Positions 12,619 to 24,471 of a stretch of DNA of 64,000 nt are shown here, piece by piece. The notes beneath the pieces were generated by a model, which made no database searches, was not told where the DNA came from, and saw only the letters and a list, made by a program, of their open reading frames with translations. This DNA comes from Albifimbria verrucaria (lineage: Eukaryota > Ascomycota > Sordariomycetes > Hypocreales > Stachybotryaceae): assembly GCA_020081605.1 (NCBI GenBank), contig JAHREC010000060.1, forward strand, positions 45,218-109,217, read 5' to 3'. Position numbers and translations under genes: made by a program. Each line of letters begins with the position of its first letter. Position 1 is the first letter of the stretch.

Positions 12619-13023
12619 CTACCTAGAGAAGGGTGAGTGCTGTTGATCCATATAGGTACTGTGCATACGTCCGCCGAGGCTTGCAAGGGCCGATGCATCC
12701 TGTAATTTCCTGCGGGTCCCTTGAACACAGAACAGCCAACGCGGGTGAGTAGTATCGGTGCGCCAAGCGCTCTTCTCACGAATTGGCTCAATATCCCTGT
12801 CGCTGCGAGACCGCAAGATCTGCTGCACGGCTCGGTCAGGATACGGTGCTGTTGATAGGGTCATCAGCTCCAAATATCCAACTTTATCTAGGTTTATGTA
12901 CTTTGGGCTTTGTAAAAGGTCATAGACTTGGCGAAATAGTAATATGAGAGGGCTGGAGAAGGTATGGCATTCACAGTGCAATACCAATTGAAGCCTACAA
13001 AGAAGGCCCCTTTGAAGGGACAT
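12619..13023 (-). CDS. hypothetical protein, 134 codons
   Basis: The frame is open with no recognised domain. The part from FRQVYDLLQSPKYINLDKVG to RAVQQILRSRSDRDIEPI looks like a real soluble, helical protein, whereas the N-terminal 25 residues do not, so an upstream intron or different start is likely. It lies 135 bp upstream of the RRM-like gene on the same strand and could be a separate gene or a 5' exon of it. Confidence 0.3.
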   Translation of the reverse strand: MSLQRGLLCRLQLVLHCECHTFSSPLILLFRQVYDLLQSPKYINLDKVGYLELMTLSTAPYPDRAVQQILRSRSDRDIEPIREKSAWRTDTTHPRWLFCVQGTRRKLQDASALASLGGRMHSTYMDQQHSPFSR

Positions 13024-14542
13024 AAAAGGCGCTGGGCAAGTCGACCACAGGTAGGCCTCCCTGTATCAGCGGCTGTAAGGCGTTGCAAAATCCGACTGGT
13101 TCGCTGATAGGTCGTTAGGGGTGTTGAAGAGAGCTGGTTTTCATTCCAAGCACGGCTTAGTTGTCGTCTCTTTTCCCGCCAAAGTATCCTGTCATTGGCT
13201 CGCTTTTGGACAGGTGTGGCACAGCGTGGACGAATGATTGCTTCATGCTACACCGTCTCTCCTCCAGCCATCCATGAGGACATCCCCTCCATACGATCAT
13301 TGAGCAGATGGCACCCTGGTGCTAGTCTTGACTGTTATATCTAGGTTGTTCTACTAGATACCAGTGAGACGAACGCAAGCTTTGCATAATATAAGGAATT
13401 AATTCCTTGCCGCGTCAAGTCTGGAGCATGCTATTCAGATCACTTGGCGGGGAATGGAGGGTGGCGGCTGGCGGCGCCTCTGGCAATGAAAAGTCGTTTG
13501 GGTGATTCAGACATGTCGTTGGTTGACCTTGACCCCTGCACCATGATGGGTGAGGCTAGACAGGGATGCATATGCAGCATTGTCTCACAGCACACGGACT
13601 GCATCTTTGTGGAAGATCCCAAAGATACACCCCCACCCTTGTCATGGTCGCATCTTGCCTAAGCACACGCCCGTCCTCTTTCGACAACAACCAAGGGCCA
13701 CCTTCTGTTTCGATCCTCCTTCCCGCCTTCCCCGCCTGGAATCAGCTTGGCTGGCATGATCAGATCCTTTCTCGACAGGCAGCCAATCAGTCTGACGAGG
13801 ACGGAAGAGGGAGGATGCAGGCTTGGCTGCTTCTGTTAAGTTTTCAATTTGTGAATTTTATTCCCTTTAATCATTTATTCCTTTTTTTTTGTTTTAATCT
13901 CTATTTTCTTTATTCGTCATTATTATTCATATTTTCCAGAGCAATACTCGAATGCGTGCCCAGACCATCAGTTTCTGTTGCTCGCTCTCTCATATCGGTT
14001 TGCCCTGTCTGTACTCTTGTCCAATCTGGGTCAACGCGGACAAAAAAAATACTCTTCCACTTGCCAGGCGAAGCGTCGAGAATCGGAAAGCTTTCTTGAT
14101 TTCGAATATCACCACCATGGCCTTTATCCGCAAAAGATGAACACGAACAGTACTCGAGCAGGAACACAGGCGTCCTAGGCTTGTATATGGCGCAATGAAA
14201 TTTCCCTTCGCAAATGATAAGTGTGCTTCTAATATCTCCTCAAAGGGCATCCAGTGCTGATCAGTGAGCTCCTACGACGCCTCGCTCGGTTCACACGCCA
14301 AACCGACCTCGACTGGTTACTCAGTACCCTGCGTCAGGCCGGCAGCAAGAAGCTGGGAGTGCACAACCCTGAAGATCGCCACACGATGTAGCTAGAGATG
14401 GAGTTGCGAGGAGGGTCCCGCCTTAATACGGTCATCAAACCTCTGCCATCTTCACATTCATGTACCGGCTATCGAGCTAAAGCTGACGTGTCCATTACTT
14501 CCAGCACTACAACGACGGGCACTTCGACGACGGGCACTTCAA

Positions 14543-14735
14543 TGACGACAACGACGACAACGACGACAACGACGACAACGACGACAACGACGACAACGAC
14601 GACAACGACGACAACGAACGACAACGAACGACAACGAACGACAACGAACGACAATGACGACAACGACGACAACGACGACAACGACGACAACGACGACAAC
14701 GAACGACGAACGACGACGAACGACCACCACCACAA
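14543..14735. repeat. ACG/ACA-type microsatellite
   Basis: About 190 bp consist mainly of ACGACA hexamers and ACGA interruptions. On the plus strand this reads as poly-Thr in one frame, and on the minus strand as poly-Val or Ser/Leu/Arg repeats. None of these is believed to be a gene. Confidence 0.9.
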
Positions 14736-15163
14736 CCTCTCCCGGCCACGAGCCTCCCATTTGCATCTCCTCCCCGCCCCAGTGGCACACTTTAGGTCTC
14801 CTGCTCTATTTATGTACGACATCCGCCTCGGCTGCAAGTCGGCCTTGCATAAACACCAAACTGCATTTCGTGCGCCATTTAGTGTATCACGAGTTCATCA
14901 CAGGATAAAGTGAGAGGGCGAGGCGAGATGAACTGGCCGGTAGGGAGCGAACAGGCTAGCAGGGAGCAAACCGCAATAACCACCAAGAAGCCGACTTCGG
15001 TTCATTGGTTTCTATGAGTCGCTAGCTTCTCATAGAGGACCAATGCTCAAGAGAACAAAAGAACGTACGGGGCGCATTGGTCACTCACCAGTACACAAGA
15101 ATCAACCAGTGCAAATTGGTGTAGGAAGTAGCCTTTGCGTCTTCATCGTCCGTCAATATCGTC

Positions 15164-15211
15164 CGTCCTGCCGACCGTCCTGTCGACCGTCCTGTCGACC
15201 GTCCTGTCAAC
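15164..15211. repeat. 12-bp tandem repeat, four copies
   Basis: The unit CGTCCTGTCGAC is present four times; the first copy has C for T and the last has A for G. It contains the palindrome GTCGAC. No supported gene overlaps it. Confidence 0.85.
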
Positions 15212-17462
15212 CATTCATATCGCACATCCGTATCTCAATGAGAGCACCACAATGGACTGGAGCCACTAGCGAAAGAAAGATACAACACTTCTTTCTCAGC
15301 GACCTCAACATACATATCAAAACGTTGGGCAAGAAGACAGAGGAAGACTGGGCCGGCCACCGAGGTGCGGCAGCTTGTTCTATGACTATCGGAAGGACAT
15401 CTCAAGTTCATTCCATGATTTCGACTATATACATGATATCAAGGAGTCGCGGCAGGAAGCTGGGTCGAAGGGTTCAGGATCAAGGACACTGTCATCGATA
15501 GTCTGAGAGTCCTGGTACTAACCTACCACTCTTGGTCGGACCAGAAGTTTGATAAAGGTCCTGAGATGTTCCACCACAAAGGATGCACGCGTTCAAGCAG
15601 AGATGCCGGGGAGTACAAGCTGTCTCATTCATGGACGACGCATGGAACCATCCCTCACCCGTGGCGAGTCTACAAGTGCTTCTGATGTGTCCTCGAAAAT
15701 CAAAGTCATTACCCCTGATGGGATGCGTTGGACCCTGGGGCAGTGACCCCAAAGTTGGGCCAAGGCATCTGACCATTCAAAGCGAAAGATGCGCCACGGA
15801 TAGGATGGTGACGGCGATGCTTCTCGAGCCCAAGTTCTTCATCCTCAACTGTTTCGATATCTTGATCGCTTGGCGAAGCCGTCACTATTCCCTCATCTCC
15901 CCTTGTACATACAAGTCATACATACACGCGATCACATGCGCACACGCGCCCGCATTCGCACACACTTTGGGCCTGGCCGGATCGGGTCGATGTCGTTACG
16001 ACGGCTTACACATCAGTCGGCCGGAGTTGAGTCGTCGCAATACTCTCTTGGCCAGGCAGACTACCCTGTTCCTCAACCATGAGAATGTTGTGGGCCGTGG
16101 TGGGGGCTGGTTCCTAGCTAGCGTCGAGCTTAGAACACTTGGTTCAACGATCGGTTAAAGCGATCCACCAGTCATCATAAAAACTACGGTCTAAACAGTA
16201 TAAGAGAACTAATCTGTCAACTGGATATCGGAGCATTCACTTGTTTCCTTCAGGCTTCGCCCCAACACGTTGAACGCTGGACAGGGGCTTCTGCGCTCCG
16301 TGTAGCACTGCCCTCCAGTTATCTTTGCTATCTCACCGTCAACCCAAGCTTATCTGCTGCCCTCTGGCGGTGTTGCTTCCGGCCTTCGTCTTGTCAGCAG
16401 AGGCTCCACGCTAGTTGGGACGTGCCTCGAAGTGGGCCCTCGTAGGCGGCAAGATAGTTCGTCCTGGGCAGAAGAGAATGCTTCCTGAGCAGACTGGCGG
16501 TAGCAAAAATGATACAGAGCTTCAAATGAGCAACCAGCTTGATTGAATCCAGTGTGTATAGTGCTAGGGCGATCTGTGAAACAACCCTCATCCTAGAAAA
16601 GGCTGTCTTTGCATAGCGATGTATGGACTTGCCACATTCACTCGAGGGCATAGCTCACGTTGAGTCGACTATTCACTTGGTCTGCATTAAGTCTGGTGAC
16701 TTCTATGCATGTCATGTCATCGGCCTCCTGCGTCTCGTCACCTGCATCTATCCACACAATCCACACAACATACAACACATCTCAAAGACGCCACGACGAC
16801 ATCCAAGACGTGGATAGCATCAAGTACCGGACTCCAACAAATGAGAGTGGAGGATATCCCGCTGCTGTGTACCTGTTCTGATCAACCTGTACTACATGCA
16901 GCATGGCCGTTGCCAAGGCATCAGATATGTAGCTTTGTAGCATCCAGCTAGAAAGCACTTCGCTGATACGCCAAGCTTCCAACGGCTCCCACGGCTATTC
17001 TATGCCCGGCAAAACTATCCCTTGAAGACAGCTGATATATACAATGCCGTGCATGACCGGGAGTCTCATATTGACCCATGAATGGATCATCGCGATGTAA
17101 AAGAAGTCATCAGGTACTCGGAAGGGGCAGAGTGGTCTGAGACCCCGTGTGAGCGCTAAGCCGGCGGGAATACGGTGGGCTGGATGCCTGCTGCGCCATG
17201 AACGGCATGCCTACTCTGGGGCTCAGCCTTGTCGGTGGGCCTCCCTAGAGACCTTGTTCCATGAGCCTCCTCTGTGAGTCCCATCAATGGGCATAGGCAT
17301 CAACCACTTGGGCTCCACCGTTGCTCAATCCAGCTGTCGTTCCAATACGGTATGTCGCTTATAAAAATCAATATGACTCTTCAATTATCACCCTTCCATT
17401 CGTTCTAAAGTTCACAATCTCATTTTATTTACTTGCTCCTGTTTCTGCCCTTCGTGTCCATC

Positions 17463-19369
17463 ATGCTGTCTCTCTCACAACTTCCATACCAATACAACTC
17501 CAAAAACAACTATAACCACTTTCACGGCCGCGAAACCAACAAGACACCTCACGTCTCCTGTGGTTTCGTCGCCTTTCCCGACTTCGACCAGTTCTCTTCA
17601 CAGTCTCAACCGATCTCCGTATTGCCCCAAGATTTGGGCAACGACACTATGAAATCTGGTGTCTACGGTGACCTCACCCAGTTCACCCCAAACCTGAGCC
17701 GGTTCAACCACAAGCGCGAGTCCTCTCTCTCTTCTTTGGCGTCCTCCTCAGAGCCAGCGTCTCCCATCAACCACAACACCTCAAATCTCCATATCGCCAT
17801 AACTGACTCAAGCAATGACGTGCTCGGCGACATGTACACTCATGAGACTATCGGCCCACATGGAAACTCGTATTCCCAGCTCGCAAAGTCGATGGGCTCT
17901 TACCCAGGCTTCCATAATCTGGACCAGTCAATGCCGGAACTGGCTTACCCGGTTACGATACCTGGTCCAAACAATAAACCGCGTGCTGATCGAGACCTTC
18001 TGCCGGCGCCGGATTTCGCCAACAGTTCAAGTCGTTCACATCCTGCGTCGGTGGCAAGTTCCATTGCTGGTGACTCGCCGGCAACCCCCACTGTCGGTGA
18101 TGCTGAGATGGACAGGCGACGGAAGGGTACGTCTCTTTCTGCAGCTGAGCTACACACCAACGAACCTGACATGCTGACAACTCTCATAGGATTTGGTGCC
18201 ATGCCAAAGCTAGACTGCACCATGACCGACGTTTACAGCGACGAGCTGTACAGTCCAAATTCTGCGATTACATCTACGTCGCCTCCCCAGAATCGCACAA
18301 ACACCTCGCCTACCAACAGTATATTTTATCAGCGTATTAGCGCTGTGAACAGCCACCATCTGAGTGATGCCCAGTCACCGGCTTCAGGTGTCTCTCGTAC
18401 TCTTGGGGAATCTTCATTCCAAACTGGGTCTTCTATGGCACCCTCGCCTAGCCACAATTTCTCTGCTACCCATAATAGCAGCATCCCATTCAACTCTGCG
18501 CAAAGAGTGCGTGAGCAGAACAAGGTGCAACAGGAAGCCCAACTATATCAGCAGCAGATGGTACTGGCCACAGAGCCAGAGACACCCAGGACTATATCTC
18601 CCAAGGATATCATTCTTGAATCTACCGAACTAGAGGGAGGAGAGCCTAGCTTCCCGCTATTTCCCCAGGACTCAACCAACTTTGAGATGGATCACCAAGC
18701 AAGAGCCATGGTACCACCGGTGGACAATCGAATAGCATGCCCACAGCCCATACTTAACAGCCAATATGGTGTGAATCACCAGCTAAGCTACCTACCATCT
18801 CATATTCCCACAAGGATCGAGGTACCGCAGCAGTATCCTTTCATTGCACGCATGCGTCCCAGCCACGATACACCGCCACCCAGGCTTAGCTCCGCTGGTT
18901 CAAGTTCCCTCGAATCCGGTGCTACAACACCGGTTGGGCGTCAACGACCAACAGGAACGGCGGCTGACGGCGGCACCTACACTTGCACTTACCATGGGTG
19001 CACTCAACGATTCGAGACCCCTGTACTCCTAAAGAAGCACAAACGTGAGGGACATCGGCAGACGCAGGGTCTTGGGGCACCCTGCCGTCATGAGATGGTT
19101 GGGATGACCTCTGGCCTATCGAATAGCCAGGCAGGTCCACATCGTTGCGACCGAATCAACCCTGGCACTGGAAAGCCCTGCAATACAGTATTCTCGAGGC
19201 CGTACGATCTTACCAGGCACGAGGACACCATCCACAATGCCAGAAAGCAAAGGTTCGCTGCAATCTTTGCACCGATGAAAAGACTTTCAGCCGGGCAGAT
19301 GCCCTGACCAGACACTACCGGGTCTGCCATCCTGATGTTGAGCTACCAGGACAGCACAGTCGTCGGTGA
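17463..19369 (+). CDS. Rpn4-like C2H2 zinc-finger transcription factor (one frameshift)
   Basis: The start at 17463 follows a pyrimidine-rich leader; an ATG ten codons earlier is also in frame. The N-terminal three quarters are Ser/Pro/Asn/Gln-rich, typical of a fungal activation region. A probable 63-nt intron (18127-18189: GTACGT donor, CTGAC branch, CATAG acceptor) keeps the frame whether or not it is removed. The C-terminus has one C2H2 finger (YTCTYHGCTQRFETPV with H-x4-H) and a second with a long Cys-Cys loop ending SRPYDLTRHEDTIH. The third (VRCNLCTDEKTFSRADALTR) lies in another frame after a one-base loss at 19244-19254. With that base the protein is 614 residues and ends PDVELPGQHSRR, which is characteristic of filamentous-fungal Rpn4-like proteins. 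In yeast Rpn4 activates proteasome genes; the same role here is inferred from family only. Confidence 0.75.
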
Positions 19370-20430
19370 GGGTTTGAAGATTAAAGTTGGCTCAATGTGC
19401 CCGTTGCGAGCATGACCATGGGCAACCAACCCAAGTCCGTCGTGTAACGCAAACAGTCTCAAGGCCGGGGATAACTTGAAGTCTATATTACCGAATTATG
19501 CCTGCCAAGCTCTAGAATTTATGAGACGAAGGCGTTTGGAGTGGGGAGTTCAATGAGCATGGAAACGATGGAAATACTCACAAACGCATGGAATTATGTT
19601 TTCCTTCATTTTCCTCTATTAAAGCAGAGAAAACTTCCCGTCATGTCTGATATCATTTTCGTCGGTCACTTAGTCTAGTACAGACAGCCTAGGCATAGCT
19701 AGGCATAGGATACATTTCCGATAGAAGCCTGTTTTGAAGAGTCACCCACTGGTTGGCGCTCGACGCTCCCTGAAGCCGCGCGCATCTCTTGTATGCGTCG
19801 CAACCATACCCAGCATACAAAAGGAGACGTCTGAGGAGTTACTCGAGCCTTATGCGTGTCGAAAGGACAAGGTCAACGGATTCAATAAGGCTCGGAATTG
19901 GGTACTCAAGTTTGGAGCTACACGTTTTGAGTTCGGAATTTGGAGCTCAGGATTTAGAGCCCAGGATTTAGAGGTTCCCATCATTCGTCACACAGTAATT
20001 CTTCAAATAGATATAGTTAGAGCTTGAGAAGCAAGGAATAAATGAAAGAAGAAGAAGAAAAATGGAGTATCGTCTCTTCAATGCATGTTCTTAAACCGAG
20101 AAGATCCAACATGGCTGACCTATAGGTCCGACCTGCTTGCTCCTAGCTTCAATGCTGCGAGAAACAGACGACTTACTCACAGGAGCACAAGACTGCTGTC
20201 AATCTTGCCCGCTAGGTTGAGTGGGGTATCCTTTGATGGTCGATGGGTAGTGAGGCAGAGTCTTGTAAAATAGTGAAGCCATTAAACATGTGCATAGATA
20301 CATGAACCTGAAGCCCGCATCGTAGACAGCCTGTCTATGCTGAGATCCAGCCATCTTCTGCGGGTCTTGTCTGTTGGCGTTTTGTCTATGAGCCTCGTCT
20401 GTTGGCACTGGTTATGACCGTCGTCTTCTA

Positions 20431-20547
20431 GCCTCGTCTATTACCCTCGTCGAATACCGTCGTCGATTACCCTCGTCGATTACCCTCGTCGATTACCCTC
20501 GTCGATTACCCTCGTTGATTACCCTCGTCTATTACCCCCGTCTGTGA
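20431..20547. repeat. 13-bp tandem repeat, nine copies
   Basis: The consensus CCCTCGTCGATTA occurs nine times head to tail. Copies 4-6 are identical and the outer copies diverge by one to four bases. It lies about 0.8 kb upstream of the ABC transporter start. Confidence 0.9.
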
Positions 20548-21121
20548 GAAATGGGCAACCCCGGTTCTTGCACTACCCCAGTCCGGGCCCTGTGCGATCC
20601 GGCCGGTGCTGATCGCCACTGCGACTCCTGTCTCGCAGCACTTCGAGCTAGCGTCGGAACCCTTGGCTCAGCGCTGCATGCCTCTTCAGGCAACTTGACC
20701 TTCTGGCGAGACACCTTGTGTGATTCCCAGAATTGCCGCATCTCTGTATCTCTGTATCTCCCAATACAAATTCTGACTGCTCTTACCTCTCGCTGCTGTT
20801 GACGTTATGATCCATAGCCACTAATTAATGTCTGCTCCTAAATAGTCTCCCCTCCGTGGTCAGGCCTCTCAGGTCTCAGTAATTGACCCCAGTCTCGGAG
20901 CCTCATCAAGTGGGTGAGTGGTACAGGGAAAGAGAGAACTGATTAATCTGGTTCCTTGTGACAAGACCGGTTAGGCCACACTTGCTTTACTGCCTGTCGT
21001 TTGGCCACTTGGGCAACACCCTCATATCTCCACCTAGAGCCGCAAGGGAGGACATCTTTGTCATGGTCATCATATTCCGTTGACTGCGTATACCCCGACC
21101 AATCGGTTGTTTCGCGCCCTC

Positions 21122-21252
21122 CTGTCTTTTTTTACCCTGTCTGTTTTTTTTTATTATTATTACTATCTTCTCTTTCCACTTCCCACTTCTTTGCTCTCTT
21201 TATTCTCTTTCTTTTTGTCCTTTCTTTTTATTTCCCTTCCTGGTTTCATTAC
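21122..21252 (+). promoter_or_regulatory. pyrimidine-rich tract upstream of the ABC transporter
   Basis: About 130 bp of almost pure T and C runs (poly-T blocks alternating with TCTTCTC) end roughly 100 bp before the ATG at 21355. Such CT tracts are common in promoters and 5' leaders of filamentous fungi. Function is inferred from position only. Confidence 0.5.
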
Positions 21253-21354
21253 CCCCCTACATCTATCATCTACCACAGTTTTCTTCTAGAATCTCACAAT
21301 TGCTCCGCCCTACAGAAGTCGACCTGCTCCCAAGCCTACAGACTGCTGGCCATC

Positions 21355-24300
21355 ATGGAATCTTCGCCGACACCTCCGCTGGGCTGGAAGGTCCTCTACT
21401 ACATCTATCCTACCATCGTCTTCGCCTTTTTCGCTGCTTCTATGCTATTCTCTACCATACTTCTGCGGAAGACGAAGCAAACCGACAGGCCTAAAACACA
21501 GGCAGCCACCCGGCGCCCTCTGTTGGCATTTGTCTTCTGCTTGCTGTCTACATACGTTTCCCAGATCATACTTCTCGCCGTCGACTGCATCATCCGCGGT
21601 GAATGGATCATCGACGATCCTACCATGGTTGGCTACCTCTCCTGTGTTCTCGTTTACGGCACACAGTTCACAATGATAAACGATACCACGGGAACAGTTT
21701 CGCATTCCTTTCATGGCTCGTGGTTTCTTGCGTTGCCTTTCGAACTTACCCTTGGTGGTCTGAATTTGATGCCGATGTCATCCACTCCGTCTTTTAGTAC
21801 CCTTCACATCGTTCTGGTAACTTTGACCGCCTTGAGGTGTTTGGCACTTATCGCTCTTGTTGGTTGGTCACTTCTCGGGCTTTATTCTCAACGAAGGTAC
21901 TCTGCCACGGATGAAGAACGCCAGAAATTGCTATCAAAGGACGCAAACCAAACCCAGACCGGGAATGAAGCGGGATACGGAGCCACAGAGCAGGAAACTG
22001 ATTCCTCCAACGATAGAATCGAGTCTAGCTGGGAACGCCTTGACCGGGAAGCCCGAGAGGCGATGGAAAAGCGGTTCGAAGAAGGCGGAGGTAACTGGCT
22101 TGCTTATGTCAAGGACTACATGGTATGTTTGCTCTTCGCGATCTCTGCGCTACCACACCTCTACGCCCTTCTGCCTATGGAGTATCAGAAGGAATGAGAC
22201 AACAGCATCTGAGTCGTCAATTATACCTGATGAATACCACATGTGTATACTTTGGACTAATCTAGCTCAGATCATGTTCCCATATATTTGGCCGGTGCAT
22301 AGCCCAGGCCTCCAGCTTCGAGCTTTAGGCGTCGGCGTGTGTCTCCTTGTATCCAACGCTCTGAACGTGCTCGTTCCTCGGCAGACTGGTATAATCATCG
22401 ATAGTCTGAACGGAACAACCGACGACAATACATGGATTGCGGTGGGCGTGTTTGCAGTGTTAAGACTGGCCTCTTCACAATCCGGCATTGAGCTCCTTCG
22501 CCAGTGGCTTTGGATTCCCGTCAAGTACTACTCTTACGACGCCCTGACACGAGCGGTCTACTCACACGTGATGAACCTATCCGCCGACTTTCACGATTCC
22601 AAAAGCTCTTCCGAGATGATGGTTGCTTTCTGGGGTGGCAGGGCCGTCTCGAGTGCCGTGGAGACTGTCCTTCTACAGGCTATTCCCATGTTGTTTGATT
22701 TGACCGTTGCTGTTTTTATCTTTCGGTGACATTTGGAGCCTACGAAGGTTTCATCGTGGTCGCCACTGGTACCGTCTTCCTCATGCTCGCTAGTCGACTC
22801 ATCGCGAAGTCTACACAAGCTGCTCGCGAGAAAGAAAGCTCTCTTTACCAGGAGCACTACCTTAGACAGACCGGATTGACTGGATGGCAGACTGTGAGCG
22901 CCTTCAACCAGATCGGTTACGAGGAAAACCGACACGCTGAGGCGGTGACGAATCGATGGCTTAAGCACCAACAGTTTGTTCTCAGTTGGGCAGTGTCAAT
23001 TGCCTTCCAGACGGTTATTCTCACATGCGGCCTGTTGGCAAGCGCTTTCCTGGCTGTCTCTCGTATTCGAAGTGGTGTGGCAACACCGGGTCAATTTACA
23101 ATGCTGCTCATGTATTGGTCACAACTTACATCTCCGCTTCAATTCTTTGCCAGGCTTGGAAAGAACATCGGTGATGATTTCATCGAAGGAGAACGTTTGC
23201 TAGACATGATGAAGCAGAAACCGACGATTGAGAACAAAAAGGAGCACGGTCACTGAAATTCCACGCCGGCGAGGTCGACTTTGACAATGTTTACTTTAGC
23301 TACGACAAGAAGAAGGAGATATTGAAAGGCGTCAGTTTCCATGTCCCAGCTGGCCAAACCGTGGCTTTTGTGGGAGCCACAGGCGCTGGAAAGTCTACAC
23401 TGCTCAAGCTTCTCAATCGCTTTTATGATGCCACGAGCGGGTCCGTCTTGATTGATGGACAAGATGTCCGCGATGTCGATTTGTATAGGTACGTGACTCT
23501 TGCAATCATGACTATCACACTTGACCATTGCGCATAACCATGACCCATGGCTGAGCTGACAACATCAACGTAGCCTTCGTGATCGAATTGGCGTTGTTCC
23601 TCAAAGTCCGATTCTTTTTGACGATACAATCATCAACAACGTTCGGTATGGTCGGTTGACGGCCACTGACGAAGAAGTTTATGAAGCGTGCCGGGCTGCT
23701 TGCATCCACGATAAGATCGAGAGTTTCACGAATGGTATTTCTCCTTGCGACTACGCCAGTTCACGCACTAATACGATTATCAGGCTACAAGACACACGTT
23801 GGCGAACGGGGCATGTAAGTGATTGTGTTCATTAAAAGAAGCGAGGAAGCCACGAAGCCAACAGGCCAAGAGGCCAAGAAGCAAAGAAGCCCATGCTAAC
23901 AACCACACTAACAACCACAGGAAACTATCTGGGGGTGAACTTCAGCGCATCGCCATCGCCCGCGCTATTCTAAAGCAGCCCGACATTGTCCTTCTGGATG
24001 AGGCTACTAGTGCCGTTGATACAGACACGGAACAGGAAATCCAAGCTTCACTCAAGACCCTTTGCCACGGTCGTACCACGTTTATCGTAGCGTAAGTGCC
24101 ATTCCACCGTCAAGCCACGATTTTTTTTTTTTTCCTCACAAATATAGCCATCGACTTTCCACGATCATGAATGCCGACAGGATCATCGTTATTGAACAAG
24201 GCCAGGTTGTGGAGCAGGGAGGACATGAAGAATTAATTCTCGCCAAAGGACGTTACGCAGATCTTTGGTCGAAACAAGTCTTTCTCTCCCTGTCGATAAT

Positions 24301-24471
24301 AATGATTCGTCTGCAATTAAGGCCATCGATACTAAGGATGACAAGTCCTCTGAGCTTGCCGTCTTATCCGGGGACGAGGGCGAGGGCGAGGGCGAGGCTG
24401 CCAATAGGAATGCTGAAGAACCTACTATAGCAGAGGCATCGAAATCACCTCTAAACGAAGGTGTAGACTGA
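21355..24471 (+). CDS. HMT1-like ABC half-transporter (heavy-metal tolerance type), six exons, three frameshifts
   Basis: Exons: 21355-22122, 22271-23488, 23574-23734, 23784-23814, 23921-24091 and 24148-24471; all introns are GT-AG. The first exon carries an N-terminal membrane domain of about five segments, as in the HMT1/ABCB6 family. Exon 2 holds the ABC membrane domain and Walker A (GATGAGKST). Exons 5-6 hold the signature [16 protein letters not shown], Walker B ([12 protein letters not shown]) and the H-loop (AHRLSTI). The protein ends in an acidic EGEGEGE tail. Family members sit in the vacuolar or other organelle membrane and export metal-thiol or related conjugates; the substrate here is inferred. 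The frame must be corrected by one missing base at 22722-22728, in the A-run 23236-23240 and near 24273-24285. The signature has Leu where the family usually has Lys (GGEKQ). Intron 4 contains small AAGCCA/AGGCCA repeats. Confidence 0.8.

Larger units (their letters stand above)
13024..17462. other. long stretch with repeats and no firmly supported gene
   Basis: The stretch holds a pyrimidine-rich patch at 13840-13925 resembling a fungal promoter and two tandem repeats listed separately. A possible small gene at 14195-14391 starts MKFPFANDKCASNISSKGIQ and, after a one-base shift, continues LISELLRRLARFTRQTDLDW. The Thr-rich frame at 14398-14913 is a product of the microsatellite. Confidence 0.4.
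19370..21354. other. intergenic region with a 13-bp repeat
   Basis: No gene is supported. It contains imperfect short repeats around 19905-19975 (TTTGGAGCTCAGGA-like units), the 13-bp array at 20431-20547, and the leader of the downstream ABC transporter. Confidence 0.5.

Noticed and set aside
14398..14913. 171-codon Thr-rich open frame and complementary Val- or Ser/Arg-rich frames
   Set aside because: All arise from the ACGACA microsatellite, which is open in several frames on both strands. The flanking parts show no domain.
21001..21354. N-terminal extension of the ABC transporter frame upstream of 21355
   Set aside because: The upstream codons come from the pyrimidine-rich tract and give Phe/Leu/Ser runs. 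The ATG at 21355 fits the family start.
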